The notes below the pieces were generated by a model, which saw nothing but the letters and a program-made list of their open reading frames with translations, did no database searches and had not been told where the DNA came from. A stretch of 34,485 nt of DNA, from the NCBI GenBank assembly GCA_014380625.1, contig JACMJL010000039.1, positions 1 through 34,485 of the forward strand, read 5' to 3'. Below are positions 7,461 to 16,241 of the stretch, piece after piece; position 1 is the stretch's first letter; each line of letters begins with the position of its first letter. The DNA is from Clostridiaceae bacterium. GTDB lineage: Bacteria > Bacillota > Clostridia > Clostridiales > Clostridiaceae. The position numbers and the translations under genes were made by a program.

Positions 7461-8291
7461 ATGGAAGATAAAAGTAAAGAAATTAAAAAAGGCATAGCAG
7501 ATTTGTTTAATAAGGTATCAGTAGTTTTTGATGGTAGTGGTCCAAGGTTTTTTGCATACTTTGGAAAGCGATTAGTTGAATTTGCCAATATAAAAAAAGG
7601 TGAAAAAGTATTGGATGTTGCATCAGGAAAAGGAGCATCTCTTTTTTTAGCAGCAGAAAAGGTTGGAGAAGATGGAAAGGTTATAGGCATTGATATTGCT
7701 GTAGGAATGGTTAATGAAACTAATTTAGAAATACAACTCCGCTGTTTAAAAAATGCAAAGATAATGGTAATGGATGCTGAAAAACTAGAGTTTACAAGAG
7801 AAGCTTTTGACCATATACTATGTGGATTTGGAGTATTTTTCTTCCCAAATTATAAGGTTGCCTTAGATGAATTCATGCGAGTTCTAAAACATGGAGGTAG
7901 ATTCTCCTTCTCAACATTTCTTAGAGTAAAGGATGAAAAATTTATATGGTTAGATGCGTTAGTTGAAAAATATTTACCTGGATTTGTAGATAAAGATGAA
8001 GAGGAGGATGGTCCAGAGTTTGATACTGAAGATGGTTTGTATAAAATTTTAAATGAGGCTAACTTTAAAAACATACGGATTGTAAGTGAAGAAAAAACCT
8101 TCACTTACAAGGATGAACGAGAATGGTGGGACAAACTTTGGACTCATGGCTATATAAGAGTATTAGAAATGATACCAGAAGATAAAATGGAAGACTTTAA
8201 AAGAGAAGTTTTTGAAAAACTAAGACAAATTAAAGAATCGGAAGGTATTTGTGCTACAATGTTCGTTTTATATGCCTGTGGAGAAAAGTAA
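7461..8291 (+). CDS. Class I SAM-dependent methyltransferase (UbiE/MenG-like)
   Basis: A soluble methyltransferase of 276 residues. Motif I is VLDVASGKGASLFLA (about 50-64), the acidic residue ending the second strand is in VIGIDIAVGM, motif II/III is seen in MVMDAEKLEF, and FDHILCGFGVFFFPN with VLKHGGRFSFS completes the fold. The N-terminal part (IADLFNKVSVVFDGSGPRFFAYFG) and overall shape resemble the UbiE/MenG group, but no partner genes for quinone synthesis are nearby, so the substrate is unknown. An in-frame TGA directly precedes the ATG, which fixes the earliest possible start. The upstream leader is unusual and is listed separately. The nitroreductase gene begins 25 bases later and is probably co-transcribed. 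Confidence 0.85.
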   Translation: MEDKSKEIKKGIADLFNKVSVVFDGSGPRFFAYFGKRLVEFANIKKGEKVLDVASGKGASLFLAAEKVGEDGKVIGIDIAVGMVNETNLEIQLRCLKNAKIMVMDAEKLEFTREAFDHILCGFGVFFFPNYKVALDEFMRVLKHGGRFSFSTFLRVKDEKFIWLDALVEKYLPGFVDKDEEEDGPEFDTEDGLYKILNEANFKNIRIVSEEKTFTYKDEREWWDKLWTHGYIRVLEMIPEDKMEDFKREVFEKLRQIKESEGICATMFVLYACGEK

Positions 8292-8316
8292 CTATATATA
8301 AGGAAGTGAATTAAAA

Positions 8317-8880
8317 TTGGACGTAATTGATATTATTTATAAAAGAAGAAGTATAAGAGACTATTTAGATAAGCAAGTGGATAGGGATATAATTATTACT
8401 TTACTAAAAGCTGCAACAGCTGCACCAACCGCAGTGAACTGTCAGCCCTGGGAGTTTATTGTTATTGATGAAGAAGATAAACTATCTGAATTAAAAGAGG
8501 AGCTTATATTTGCAAGGTATAATGCACCAGTGGCTATAGTAGTTTGTGGAAATATGGAATTAACATTAAAGGGTAAAGATCATGATCTGTGGATACAAGA
8601 CTGTAGCGCAGCAATAGAAAATATTTTGATTGCTGCCACGAGTTTAGGATTAGGTTCTGTATGGATAGGTATATACCCTGTTGAAAATAGGGTTAAATTA
8701 CTAAAGAACATATTAAATATTCCAGAGCATGTAATTCCGCTTAGTATAGTATATATTGGTTATCCTGCACAACAAAGAGAACCTAGAACACGATATAATG
8801 AAAAGCGGGTGTATTGGCAGGAGTATGAGCCTAAACGTAAACATAGAACAAAGGATAAACCCCAAATAGGGCATTATTAG
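8317..8880 (+). CDS. Nitroreductase-family FMN oxidoreductase
   Basis: A flavoprotein of 187 residues that would use NAD(P)H to reduce nitro compounds, quinones or similar acceptors. The N-terminal FMN-phosphate motif KRRSIRDYLDKQV and the following AAPTAVNCQPWEFIVI segment are typical. DCSAAIENILIAATSLGLGSVWIG forms the second FMN contact, and YIGYPAQQREPR is the usual C-terminal motif. The start is TTG with AAGGAAGTG ten bases upstream. The last 25 residues are rich in Arg and Lys (KRKHRTKDK), which is slightly unusual. The gene overlaps the convergent SanA-like gene by four bases with no terminator between them. Confidence 0.85.
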   Translation: MDVIDIIYKRRSIRDYLDKQVDRDIIITLLKAATAAPTAVNCQPWEFIVIDEEDKLSELKEELIFARYNAPVAIVVCGNMELTLKGKDHDLWIQDCSAAIENILIAATSLGLGSVWIGIYPVENRVKLLKNILNIPEHVIPLSIVYIGYPAQQREPRTRYNEKRVYWQEYEPKRKHRTKDKPQIGHY

Positions 8881-9572
8881 TGTTTATCCCGAGTTAAGCT
8901 ACTATCACTACTCATTATAGGTATTTTATCACCTAAAAATTTAGGCTTTGGTTTAAGCACATTAGCATAAAAGAAATCTTTAAATATTGCAAGTCTTTCT
9001 CTTGCCTCATATTTTATAATAGCTCTATATTTATGCTTGTCTGCTGCAACACCGTAAGTTTCTATACCCTTTTGCCTTGCTAAATAGATTGCTCTATCTA
9101 AATGATAAGCTTGTGTTACAATAATTGCACTTTTCACATCAAATATAGCTTTTGCTCTATAAATACTATCATAGGTGCTAAAACCTGCATGGTCCATATA
9201 TATTCTCTCAGGATCAATGCCTTTATTCTCTAAGTATATCCTCATAGTATTAACTTCATCATAATTTGTATTACCATGATCACCAGTTACTATTATTTTA
9301 AGTTCTTTATTATTTTTTAATATTTCAAGGGCGGTATCAAGCCTATCTTTTAAAATATCAGAAACTTGTCCCTGTGGAGACACAAAAGCACCAAGAATTA
9401 TTAATGCCTGTGCCTTAGGAACTTTTGAATCCTTACTTATAATATACTTTTTAGCCTTTGACATTACTAATAAATTAATCATTAAACCAGCAATAGCTAT
9501 TAATAATATACTAGCCGCTATGTACTTTAATATCCTTTTGATTTTAATAGTAAAACCTCCCTTTAACTGCAC
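8877..9572 (-). CDS. SanA/YdcF-like DUF218 membrane-anchored protein
   Basis: A DUF218 (ElyC/SanA/YdcF) protein; family members are associated with envelope integrity and vancomycin exclusion in Gram-negatives, with an unclear biochemical role. One N-terminal membrane helix (ILKYIAASILLIAIAGLMINLLV) anchors an extracytoplasmic domain: ALIILGAFVSPQGQVSDILKDRLDTAL, IIVTGDHGNTNYDEVNTMRIYL, YMDHAGFSTYDSIYRAK and IIVTQAYHLDRAIYLARQKG. These carry the conserved acidic, Ser/Thr and His residues. The longest reading uses GTG at 9572, which lacks a ribosome binding site. A strong GGGAGG lies inside that extension at 9561-9556, placing an ATT at 9548-9546 at ideal distance, so the true start may be ATT (223 residues). 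Confidence 0.85.
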   Translation of the reverse strand: MQLKGGFTIKIKRILKYIAASILLIAIAGLMINLLVMSKAKKYIISKDSKVPKAQALIILGAFVSPQGQVSDILKDRLDTALEILKNNKELKIIVTGDHGNTNYDEVNTMRIYLENKGIDPERIYMDHAGFSTYDSIYRAKAIFDVKSAIIVTQAYHLDRAIYLARQKGIETYGVAADKHKYRAIIKYEARERLAIFKDFFYANVLKPKPKFLGDKIPIMSSDSSLTRDKH

Positions 9573-9617
9573 TTATAGTTTAATACGTTAAAAAAACAAA
9601 AAAGTTATAATAATAAA

Positions 9618-9637
9618 AGAGCTCTTTTACAAGCTCT
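9618..9637 (-). terminator. Intrinsic terminator of the chemoreceptor gene
   Basis: On the minus strand AGAGCT pairs with AGCTCT across an 8-base loop and is followed by TTTTATTATTAT. It lies 28 bases after the stop codon. The stem is short. Confidence 0.5.
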
Positions 9638-9664
9638 AAAATCATTTGTTTCTAATTTATTTAT

Positions 9665-11353
9665 TTATCTTAGTTGAAACTTATTAACTTCTTTCATCAT
9701 TAATTTAGTCATATTAGATAAATCCTGCACACTTAAAGTGACTTCTTGACTATTAGCATTCATCTCTTCTGAAGAAGCTGCTATTTCCTGGGAAGAAGCA
9801 GAAACCTCCTCAGCTATAGCTGAAGCATTTTGAACTTTTTCCATTATTTTATCTTTCTGCTTATCGATACTTTCTGCAGATTTATTAACCATATTAATCT
9901 TGGGAATTACACTTTCCACCCCTTGTATAATATTTCTAAAGGATTCAATAGATACATTTATAATTTCAACTTGACTATTAATTTCTTCCCCGATGACACC
10001 TGAATTATTTACCATATCACCTGTTTCTCCAGAAATATTATTAATTAGGCTGTTTATGTCATTTAAGGATGACCTAGATAATTCTGCTAATTTTCTGATT
10101 TCATCAGCAACTACAGTAAATCCCTTGCCTGCTTCCCCTGCTCTAGCAGCCTCAATTGCGGCGTTAAGTGCTAATAAATTTGTTTGAGCAGCGATGTTTG
10201 TAATTACATTAGTCATCTGGTGTATTTGGTTAATACTTTGGCTAAAACCTCCAATTTTTAACTCGAAGCTATTAAATAATTTCTTTACATTCTCCATTGA
10301 AGATACTAGATTAAGCATTTTTTCGTTACTATCATTGGCCATAGAACTTATATCTTTTGATTTAATATCTATATCATTTATAGAATCTACAATAGTATCT
10401 AGTTCACTTCCAAACTGATGTAAAACTGTAGCGGTATCCACAAGATCTTCAGCTTGAGAGCCTGTACCTTTAGCTACTTCTTGAATAGCATTTGTAACTT
10501 GATCAGTAGAAGAGGAAATATTCCCTAAAACAGAATAAATACTGTCTGATCTATGGTCAATGTCCGAAGATCTTTCCTTAACAACATGTATCATATTTGA
10601 AATATTTATAATAGTTTCTGATAATGCCTTTTCCATCTTACCAAATTCATTATTTGAGGAATTTTCTATCCTAAAGGTAAAATCACCTTTAGATACTTGT
10701 ACTAAACTGTCTACCATTTTTTTAGAAGATTTATTTATTATTCGTATAATTATAAAAGAGATACTTATAAATACAATTAAAACTACTATAAATATACTTA
10801 TAAAAACTACTCTACTATTCTTAAAACTATTTTGACTGTTAACCTCTAAAACTCCCGCATCTTTTATTTGTTTATTTTTAAAGGAAGTAATAGTTGCATC
10901 AACTGCACTGCCCAAAGTAACTTGATTATTATAATCTTCAATAGAAATTTTCCCGCCACCTTTTAGAACCAAGTTCCAGGTATCCCAAGTTTTCAAGTAC
11001 CTATCATAATCCGATGAAAAGCGATCTATGGTTATTTTATCATCAGAATCAAATTTACCAGAAATGAAACTTTTTAAATTTTCTCGTACTAACTTGTCAC
11101 TTTCAATTATTTTTGTAGCAAATTGAGAATCATATTCATATTTTGCTTTTACAACATTAAGCCTGATCTTAATAAATTCAGTTGATATAGTGGATGCTTG
11201 TGATAATGGAAGTATACCATTTTTATGCATATCAATAATATTGTTATTAAATAAATTCATATACATATAACCTGAACTAGCAACTAGTATAGTAAAAAAT
11301 ATTGCTAATACTGCCATCAATAGTACTTGAGTAGAAACCTTTAAATTTTTCAT
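9665..11353 (-). CDS. Methyl-accepting chemotaxis protein (4HB-type sensor)
   Basis: A transmembrane chemoreceptor of 562 residues. The first membrane helix is at about 10-30, followed by a 145-residue helical extracellular region ([14 protein letters not shown]..., [17 protein letters not shown]) of the four-helix-bundle MCP sensor type, and a second helix at about 178-203. A HAMP linker follows ([20 protein letters not shown]), then a long cytoplasmic coiled coil. The highly conserved kinase-contact hairpin [20 protein letters not shown] is near residue 400. There is no C-terminal CheR-binding pentapeptide. The ATG follows GGAGGG. I see no clear promoter and no flagellar-sigma consensus. 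The ligand is unknown. Confidence 0.93.
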   Translation of the reverse strand: MKNLKVSTQVLLMAVLAIFFTILVASSGYMYMNLFNNNIIDMHKNGILPLSQASTISTEFIKIRLNVVKAKYEYDSQFATKIIESDKLVRENLKSFISGKFDSDDKITIDRFSSDYDRYLKTWDTWNLVLKGGGKISIEDYNNQVTLGSAVDATITSFKNKQIKDAGVLEVNSQNSFKNSRVVFISIFIVVLIVFISISFIIIRIINKSSKKMVDSLVQVSKGDFTFRIENSSNNEFGKMEKALSETIINISNMIHVVKERSSDIDHRSDSIYSVLGNISSSTDQVTNAIQEVAKGTGSQAEDLVDTATVLHQFGSELDTIVDSINDIDIKSKDISSMANDSNEKMLNLVSSMENVKKLFNSFELKIGGFSQSINQIHQMTNVITNIAAQTNLLALNAAIEAARAGEAGKGFTVVADEIRKLAELSRSSLNDINSLINNISGETGDMVNNSGVIGEEINSQVEIINVSIESFRNIIQGVESVIPKINMVNKSAESIDKQKDKIMEKVQNASAIAEEVSASSQEIAASSEEMNANSQEVTLSVQDLSNMTKLMMKEVNKFQLR

Positions 11354-11565
11354 AACCTTTTAACCCTCCAATACATAATTTTTTATTCATTTTCCTCATC
11401 TCATTTTAGCATGTTGTAGCTAAAGTCATAGCTATTTCAAATGTTTTATAAGGTTATTTTAGTGGGTATTAAGTTAATTTTATGAAGACAGTACTGGTTA
11501 CTGGAAGTATTCAGTTATCAATGCAAGGGTATAGATAAAGTTCTAATAACTTGTAATAAAAATAA

Positions 11566-11620
11566 TACCCCGTCTTCAAAAACCATTATAAAAAATGGTG
11601 GTATTCTTGAAGACGAGGTA
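11566..11620 (-). terminator. Large terminator hairpin of the hydratase gene
   Basis: On the minus strand a 14-bp outer stem, TACCTCGTCTTCAA with TTGAAGACGGGGTA (one G-U pair), encloses an inner stem ACCATT/AATGGT, and TTATTTTTATT follows. It lies about 40 bases after the hydratase stop. The rest of the 11354-11659 gap holds only the chemoreceptor leader; I see nothing else in it. Confidence 0.75.
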
Positions 11621-11659
11621 GGTGACAATGGAAACATTACTCAAAGGTATTGGATTGAT

Positions 11660-13936
11660 TTATTTTCCGTAATAGTTTATTAAGCATCCAGATAGGATAA
11701 TATCTCTATCATCTTTGGATAGATCCTTAAGCTGAAGTTTAAAGTCTATATTATCATTTACACTGATAAGTTTTGCAGTTATTTCCTCTGCTCCTGTGGC
11801 CACTGCTGCCTTAATTCCTGAGATAACTATATAATCACCATTCTCAAAGTTTATATTTTGTGAGGAATCCATGGTGAAAGGCAGCATACCCCAATTAATT
11901 AAATTACTTCGATATCTCTTAGTTGCATACTCAAAGGCAATATTAGAGCATCCTCCTAATACCTTTTGACAGGAAGCTGCCTGTTCTCGTGCAGAACCAT
12001 CTCCAGGTTTTCTTGCGAAAATTACGCTTCCTAATCCAGTGTTTTCAAGGTCAAGCCCCTTTACTACTTCTTTTAATTCCTCAGAGTTTAAGTCAAGTTG
12101 TTGGACTGCTTTTGCTCTACCTACATATTCAGGATCTTTTCTAGAAAGAGTGAATTCTGCAAGTTTTAAAGGATTAGAACGGTAAGAGGAGGTTTCCCCA
12201 GAGGGTATAAGTTCATCAGTGGTTGTAACTTCATCATTAATTACAGATACCATTTTTAATACCATATTGTCCTTTAAAGCTGGCATTTTAGGCCAATCTG
12301 TAATACTTGGTCCAAGTTTTAATTGAGTTTCTAACTGAGCCTTCCTGAAACCTTTATAAACTCTATTGTCATATATAACCTTGTTAAAGTTATATGCAAC
12401 GGAGTATTCTGGTATATGAATTTCAGTAGCTGGGGTTAAAATACCTCCATTTAAGGCTGTAGCCGCTATGGACCTAGCATCCATTAATGCTACAGAAGCT
12501 ATCTGCCTATCCGAAGGCTTTGAACCTTCTCTGTTTGGAAAGTTTCTAGTAGTATGCCTTATGCTTAATGCATTATTTGAAGGTACATCTCCTGCACCAA
12601 AACATGGTCCACAGAAAGCTGTTTTAATAATTGCGCCTGTATCTATAAGTTTAGATATAGCTCCATTTCTTACTAATTCAGAGTAAATGGGCTGACTTCC
12701 AGGGTAAACATTTAGACCGAAGTAATCCTCACCTACAGATTTCCCTTCTAGAATAGCTGCAACTTCACAGATGTTTTCAAAGGTTCCACCTGCACAACCT
12801 GCCACTATACCTTGTTCTACCATTATTTTTCCATTAATAATTTTATCTAATAAATGAAATTGGGAATTCCCAAGTTGCTTTTGACCCTCTGCTTCTACTG
12901 CCTTAAGTATTTCCTGTGGATTTTCATTTAACTCTGTTATGCTATACACATTACTTGGGTGAAAAGGCAGTGCTATCATGGAAATTACCTTACTTAAGTT
13001 GACTTTAACTAGCCCATCATAATATGCTATTTCTCCCGGCTGAAGTTTTGCATAAGCTTCCTCTCTGTTATGAGTCTTATAGTATTCTGCAACTCTTTCA
13101 TCGGTACACCATATAGAGGATAAACAAGTTGTTTCTGTAGTCATCACATCTATTCCGTTTCTGAAATCCACAGAAAGCTCTGAAATTCCAGGACCAACAA
13201 ATTCAAGAACTTTGTTTTTTACAAAACCACTTTTAAATACAGCTTTAATAAGTGCTAAGGCAACGTCTTGAGGTCCAACTCCCTTTTGTACTTTTCCCTG
13301 AAGGTATACTGCTATAACCTGAGGTGCTTGTACATCATAAGTTTTGTTTAAAAGCTGTTTAACAAGTTCAGGCCCACCTTCACCTATAGCCATAGTGCCA
13401 AGAGCCCCATAACGAGTATGGCTATCAGAGCCCAAAATCATACTTCCACAGGAGGACATCATTTCCCTCATATAGGAATGTATTACTGCAACATGAGCTG
13501 GAACGTAAATTCCACCATATTTTTTTGCAGCAGAAAGACCAAATACATGATCATCCTCATTAATTGTTCCACCAACTGCACAAAGACTATTATGGCAGTT
13601 AGTCATGACATAGGGTATCGGAAATTCTTTAAGACCGCTGGCTCTAGCTGTTTGAACTATACCTACATAAGTTATGTCATGGGAGGCTAAGGCATCAAAC
13701 TTTATCTTTAAAAAATCTATATTCCCGGATGTATTATGGTTCTTTAAAATTCCATAAGTTATAGTATTTTGTTTTGCCAGGTCAGGATTAAGAAGTTTTC
13801 CTTCTAATGGAGTCTCTCCATTAACCTTTAGTTCACTGTTAAAATCCTCAATTGAAAAGTTATTTTCAGCATCAATTATATAGTTGCCTCTATAAAGGTA
13901 AGTTCCAGTATTAATAATATCTATCAGTTTTAACAT
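11660..13936 (-). CDS. Aconitase-superfamily hydratase (YbhJ-like)
   Basis: A protein of 758 residues of the aconitase fold, closest by eye to the E. coli YbhJ-type putative hydratases rather than citrate-cycle aconitase. The substrate-binding DSHTRYG segment is at 171-177. The [4Fe-4S] cysteines correspond to C381 ([11 protein letters not shown]) and C442/C445 ([10 protein letters not shown]). RNFPNREG and a C-terminal swivel domain with [10 protein letters not shown] (about 655-665) and INWGMLPF are present. The usual first ligand context, SCTNS in aconitase, is changed to GCAGGTF, which suggests a different substrate. The start at 13936 is preceded by AAGGATAAAGGAG. It lies 15 bases after the DUF3048 gene and is probably co-transcribed. 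The reaction is unknown; a hydroxy-acid dehydration is the best inference. Confidence 0.85.
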   Translation of the reverse strand: MLKLIDIINTGTYLYRGNYIIDAENNFSIEDFNSELKVNGETPLEGKLLNPDLAKQNTITYGILKNHNTSGNIDFLKIKFDALASHDITYVGIVQTARASGLKEFPIPYVMTNCHNSLCAVGGTINEDDHVFGLSAAKKYGGIYVPAHVAVIHSYMREMMSSCGSMILGSDSHTRYGALGTMAIGEGGPELVKQLLNKTYDVQAPQVIAVYLQGKVQKGVGPQDVALALIKAVFKSGFVKNKVLEFVGPGISELSVDFRNGIDVMTTETTCLSSIWCTDERVAEYYKTHNREEAYAKLQPGEIAYYDGLVKVNLSKVISMIALPFHPSNVYSITELNENPQEILKAVEAEGQKQLGNSQFHLLDKIINGKIMVEQGIVAGCAGGTFENICEVAAILEGKSVGEDYFGLNVYPGSQPIYSELVRNGAISKLIDTGAIIKTAFCGPCFGAGDVPSNNALSIRHTTRNFPNREGSKPSDRQIASVALMDARSIAATALNGGILTPATEIHIPEYSVAYNFNKVIYDNRVYKGFRKAQLETQLKLGPSITDWPKMPALKDNMVLKMVSVINDEVTTTDELIPSGETSSYRSNPLKLAEFTLSRKDPEYVGRAKAVQQLDLNSEELKEVVKGLDLENTGLGSVIFARKPGDGSAREQAASCQKVLGGCSNIAFEYATKRYRSNLINWGMLPFTMDSSQNINFENGDYIVISGIKAAVATGAEEITAKLISVNDNIDFKLQLKDLSKDDRDIILSGCLINYYGK

Positions 13937-13951
13937 CTCCTTTATCCTTGT

Positions 13952-15001
13952 TTACTTAATAGTTACAGTAGTGTCTGTATCAACGATGTTCCACCAAGTC
14001 TTTCCTGGATTTAAAGGTAAATCAATACCTTTTTCATCAGTTAGTAGGGTTTGGGAATTTGCATCTTTCTTATTCCAGTGCATTTTTACAAACTTACCAT
14101 TACTAATAACATAACCATCTCCTTGACCAATAAGATCAATGTTTATATGAAGTTTATCTGGTTGTAGTTTCATGGTGGTAATTTGTACAACTACATTTTT
14201 AATTGCTAAAGGTATTTGATCTTCTTTATTAGCTGAAGGCTTTCCATCCATAGTTTTAAGGTAAAGCCCATCCTTATAGGCGTAACTAGTGTTATAAGAT
14301 CCGTTCATCTTTAAAAGCACATCTGTGGCAGGAGAAAGTGTAACACTATCCCAATAAGTCTTATCAAATTTTAATTTTACAGTAGGTTCTTTTACAAAGG
14401 TTTTTGCTTTAATAAGCTCTCTTAGTTTTTCTGAAGAGGTATAAAGGTTATGAGGAGCTTTTCTTTCATTATCCCTCACATAGGCTGAAGAGTTTACCAT
14501 TTCATCCATACTCATTAGTTTTTCAGCTTTTATTATTTCAGTAGCCTCAGCACTCCCCCCGCAATGGGCAAGAGGGAGGTTATATTCTTTTAAAATAGTT
14601 AAGAAGTAGGGTCTTGCACTTCTAATTGGTCCGATTTTTAAAGCATTGTTCTTTTGAAATAATGCAATTAATCTTGGAATACCACCTTCAGCCATGGTTT
14701 CATAGACTATATCAGCAGAATTTAGACCAGATTGAGGTCTTGCATCTATGGAGTTTTCTACTATAGCAAGAACAGCAATGTTAGCCACTTCTTCCTTTTT
14801 TACCTCCTCACCTGTATAGGGAGAGAGGTATTTTTGTTCGGTAACTACAGCGGGTTGTATTTCAGTAGGTGTTGATTGCTTTAAACCATTAGTAGAATTA
14901 GTAGTTGCAGCTTTTTTTGTGCATCCCTCAGCAATAACGTTGATTGAAACAAGTATACAAATGCACAATATTAGTTTGAATTTACTTTTCAAATGAAACA
15001 T
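13952..15001 (-). CDS. DUF3048 (YerB-like) lipoprotein
   Basis: A predicted lipoprotein of 349 residues. A basic N-terminus and hydrophobic stretch (KLILCICILVSINVIA) lead to a lipobox-like AEGC with lipid-bearing Cys27, followed by a Ser/Thr/Asn-rich linker. The DUF3048 N-terminal domain is recognised in IENSIDARPQSGLNSADIVYE, EGGIPRLIALFQ, IGPIRSARPYFL and HCGGSAEA. The C-terminal half has the WNKKDANSQTLLTDEKG and NPGKTWWNIV motifs of the family. The role of YerB-like proteins is not known; they act at the outer face of the membrane. The ATG follows AAAGGAG. It is the first gene of a two-gene unit with the hydratase, an odd pairing of an exported protein and a cytoplasmic enzyme. Confidence 0.85.
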   Translation of the reverse strand: MFHLKSKFKLILCICILVSINVIAEGCTKKAATTNSTNGLKQSTPTEIQPAVVTEQKYLSPYTGEEVKKEEVANIAVLAIVENSIDARPQSGLNSADIVYETMAEGGIPRLIALFQKNNALKIGPIRSARPYFLTILKEYNLPLAHCGGSAEATEIIKAEKLMSMDEMVNSSAYVRDNERKAPHNLYTSSEKLRELIKAKTFVKEPTVKLKFDKTYWDSVTLSPATDVLLKMNGSYNTSYAYKDGLYLKTMDGKPSANKEDQIPLAIKNVVVQITTMKLQPDKLHINIDLIGQGDGYVISNGKFVKMHWNKKDANSQTLLTDEKGIDLPLNPGKTWWNIVDTDTTVTIK

Positions 15002-15017
15002 CTCCTTTATTGCAATA

Positions 15018-15037
15018 GGGACGGGGTTATTGACAAC
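15018..15037 (+). repeat. 20-bp dispersed repeat, copy 2
   Basis: GGGACGGGGTTATTGACAAC, 19 of 20 identical to 78-97. It sits in the leader of the DUF3048 gene, between its promoter and ribosome binding site. Confidence 0.5.
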
Positions 15038-15060
15038 TATTTTGAACTAGGAATAAGGTT

Positions 15061-15089
15061 AGATTAACATATTTTGGTCTAATATTCAA
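15061..15089 (-). promoter_or_regulatory. Promoter of the DUF3048-hydratase unit
   Basis: On the minus strand: TTGAAT (15089-15084), a 17-base spacer, and TAATCT (15066-15061). The transcript would carry the 20-bp repeat in its leader. Confidence 0.5.
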
Positions 15090-15103
15090 TTATGAAAAAA
15101 ATG

Positions 15104-15119
15104 GATACTGCTAAGTATC
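15104..15119 (-). terminator. Terminator overlapping the HD-GYP stop codon
   Basis: GATACT and AGTATC form a 6-bp stem with a 4-base loop, followed on the minus strand by CATTTTTTTC. The first arm overlaps the TGA stop of the HD-GYP gene. Confidence 0.65.
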
Positions 15120-16185
15120 AGATAATTAATTTTTTAATGTATAAATCTTTTTCTTTTGTAAAGTCAAGGAAACCTTTACTATCGATTAATAGAGGTTTTG
15201 CTATATCATTTAGGTGAATTTTGATAACCTTATAGGATTGGTTATTGCTTAATAGTACATTTTCTCCCATGTAATAGTTGACTATACCTTTTAAAAAGGT
15301 ATTACAATATTCATTGTCAAGTTTTAAATACCCTTCATCTTGAATAGCTTTTAGAGCTTCGAAGGGTCCATTAATATTTTTAGAGTATCTATTAGAATTG
15401 ACCTGATCAAATAGATCTGCAATAGCTATTATCTTCGCAAATCGAGGAATTTTATCACCTTTAACATGTAGAGGATACCCAGAACCATCCATTCTTTCAT
15501 GATGCATAAGCACAGATTGGCTAACAGAAGGATCTAAGTATGGAATTTGTTTAACAAAGTTGTAGCCTAGGAGGGGATGGGTCTTATATATTTCAACCTC
15601 ATTCGTGGTTAACTTACCTTTTTTGTATAATATGGACTTATTTAATTTTACTTTACCAAAATCATGTAATATTGCGGAATAAGTTAATAAATTTAACTCT
15701 TTACTGTCAAGACCTATCCATTTACCAAGTATATAACTAATAGCTGTAACATTTATGGTGTGTCTATATATTTGGTCATTTCCGCTACCATAAAAGATTA
15801 TATTTCTAATAACTGATCCTACAGAATGAAATTCTTCTTGAATTCTTCTTGAAAAAGTTCTAACTTCCTCAATTGCAGGTACCCTTAGTATAGACATAGT
15901 ATTAAATATAGTCGCTAAATTGCCAGAGAAGTCATTAAAGGTACTTTCGATTTCATTTACTGTTTTAGATTTAATTCTTAAAACCTCAGTAGGATCTGTA
16001 TCTGAATAAACCTCTACTTTATCAATAATATAAATGCGCTTTAACTTGTATAAGATTGAATCTGTAATAGCAAACCCGTCGGAAAGCAATACCTTATCTT
16101 CAAAAAAAATATTGCTTGCGGATATCATTCCTACTTGTAATTCATTAATTGGTAAGGATTTCTTTTCTGATAACAAATTAATCAC
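15118..16185 (-). CDS. HD-GYP domain protein, probable c-di-GMP phosphodiesterase
   Basis: A cytoplasmic protein of 355 residues at most. The N-terminal 120 residues are not a domain I recognise. The HD-GYP domain spans about 130-300, with metal-binding HDFGK (H174, D175), HPLLGYNF, HHERMDGSGYP (about 212-222) and IAIADLFDQ. These motifs are those of enzymes that hydrolyse cyclic di-GMP to pGpG or GMP. A short C-terminal extension follows (YYMGENVLLSNNQSYKVIKI), typical of clostridial members. The GTG at 16185 lies within GAGGTGATT, which is itself an excellent ribosome binding sequence, so translation probably starts at the TTG at 16176, three codons later. A c-di-GMP riboswitch lies 2 kb away. 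Confidence 0.88.
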   Translation of the reverse strand: MINLLSEKKSLPINELQVGMISASNIFFEDKVLLSDGFAITDSILYKLKRIYIIDKVEVYSDTDPTEVLRIKSKTVNEIESTFNDFSGNLATIFNTMSILRVPAIEEVRTFSRRIQEEFHSVGSVIRNIIFYGSGNDQIYRHTINVTAISYILGKWIGLDSKELNLLTYSAILHDFGKVKLNKSILYKKGKLTTNEVEIYKTHPLLGYNFVKQIPYLDPSVSQSVLMHHERMDGSGYPLHVKGDKIPRFAKIIAIADLFDQVNSNRYSKNINGPFEALKAIQDEGYLKLDNEYCNTFLKGIVNYYMGENVLLSNNQSYKVIKIHLNDIAKPLLIDSKGFLDFTKEKDLYIKKLII

Positions 16186-16241
16186 CTCGCTTACATCTAT
16201 TATCGTTAATTTATTTTATTTCTAAATAGATTAATGAAAGG

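Noticed and set aside
7340-7690. A 116-residue minus-strand frame
   Set aside because: It is antisense to the start of the methyltransferase gene, has no ribosome binding site and no recognisable domain.
8871-8885. Terminator between the convergent nitroreductase and SanA-like genes
   Set aside because: The genes overlap by four bases and no stem-loop is visible at the junction.
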